64,000 bases of DNA, taken from contig NW_026251760.1 of assembly GCF_025024155.1 (NCBI RefSeq), positions 124,001-188,000 on the forward strand, read 5' to 3'. How positions within the stretch are numbered: the stretch's first letter is position 1; every line of letters starts with the position of its first letter. A program made the translations under genes and the position numbers. Positions 63,896 through 64,000 of this stretch are shown here, piece after piece. The notes beneath the pieces are model-generated. The model did no database searches. It was given only the letters and a program-made list of their open reading frames with translations, and was not told the origin of the DNA. Source of the stretch: Gamsiella multidivaricata. Lineage: Eukaryota > Mortierellomycota > Mortierellomycetes > Mortierellales > Mortierellaceae.

Positions 63896-64000
63896 ATGTC
63901 CCCCCAAAAGGCGCTCATCCCGCCCCTCCAGCTCTACCGACAGATCCTCCGTGCCCACCGAGTCCATCTCCCCCCACAATTCCGAATCCTCGGCGACGGC
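63896..64000 (+). CDS. SDHAF3: Succinate dehydrogenase assembly factor 3 (Acn9/LYR), 3' end outside window
   Basis: Mitochondrial matrix LYR-motif factor that protects the iron–sulfur subunit during complex II assembly. The 35 visible codons read MSPQKALIPPLQLYRQILRA then HRVHLPPQFRILGDG. The LYR tripeptide in QLYRQIL and the following LPPxxRxLGD pattern match the Acn9 family, whose members are about 120–130 residues. The frame is open to the window edge. Start is the first ATG after a CT-rich leader. Confidence 0.82.
   Translation, partial: MSPQKALIPPLQLYRQILRAHRVHLPPQFRILGDG

Overview
The window is eukaryotic nuclear DNA and most likely fungal. Nearly every gene is split by short GT–AG introns of about 60–250 nt. 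Intergenic DNA is rich in CT/GA-asymmetric tracts, poly(A)/(T) runs and microsatellites, and there are no operons. The gene set includes MCM8 (absent from budding yeast and, as far as I know, from most Dikarya), TMEM170, a Rua1_C-domain regulator, COX7, SDHAF3, an Ayr1-like reductase and an ABCA half-transporter. Together with long Q- and N-rich regulators, this suggests an early-diverging filamentous fungus of the Mortierella type. That placement is inference; no marker here proves it.

Layout, left to right. 1–9.8 kb, plus strand: the 3' part of RNASEH2A, MCM8, an Ayr1-like short-chain reductase, a decayed tandem copy of that reductase, and a secreted acidic-tailed protein. 9.8–13.05 kb holds no supportable gene but carries a 78-bp minisatellite and purine-rich tandem repeats. 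13.05–20.7 kb, minus strand: an ABCA-type half-transporter, an unrecognised two-exon gene, and a seven-exon gene with a calponin-homology-like C-terminal part. 22.8–31.7 kb: reticulon (+) converging on the type I protein arginine methyltransferase (−), then the APC/C activator Cdh1/Fzr1 (+) converging on ribosomal protein uL23 (−). uL23 and COX7 (31.9 kb, +) are divergent and share a 212-bp promoter with E-box and CRE-like sites. 34.1–38.5 kb: the PKA catalytic subunit (−) with a 2.3-kb first intron. 38.5–43.9 kb is gene-poor. 43.9–48 kb: TMEM170 (+) converging on a membrane-anchored GDSL esterase (−). 49.5–57.7 kb: a very large Rua1_C-domain, polyglutamine-rich putative transcription factor (−), whose first exon probably lies beyond a 3.5-kb intron. 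60.8–63.3 kb: a RING plus TRAF-type zinc finger protein (−). The start of SDHAF3 (+) is at the right edge.

The genes do not form one pathway. Loose themes are genome maintenance and cell cycle (RNase H2, MCM8, Cdh1), signalling and regulation (PKA, PRMT1, Rua1-like, RING–TRAF), ER shape (reticulon, TMEM170) and respiration (COX7, SDHAF3, both with a CACGTG box about 110–130 bp upstream of the ATG). I found no clearly novel multi-gene system. The best leads are the dead reductase copy with both catalytic residues changed to Phe, an 11-nt micro-exon, two very long repeat-filled introns in regulatory genes, an exon junction in the RING gene that conflicts with GT–AG splicing, and a dispersed TTGGTGGCAA motif. 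Exon boundaries were assigned by eye from splice signals, phase and protein-family continuity.
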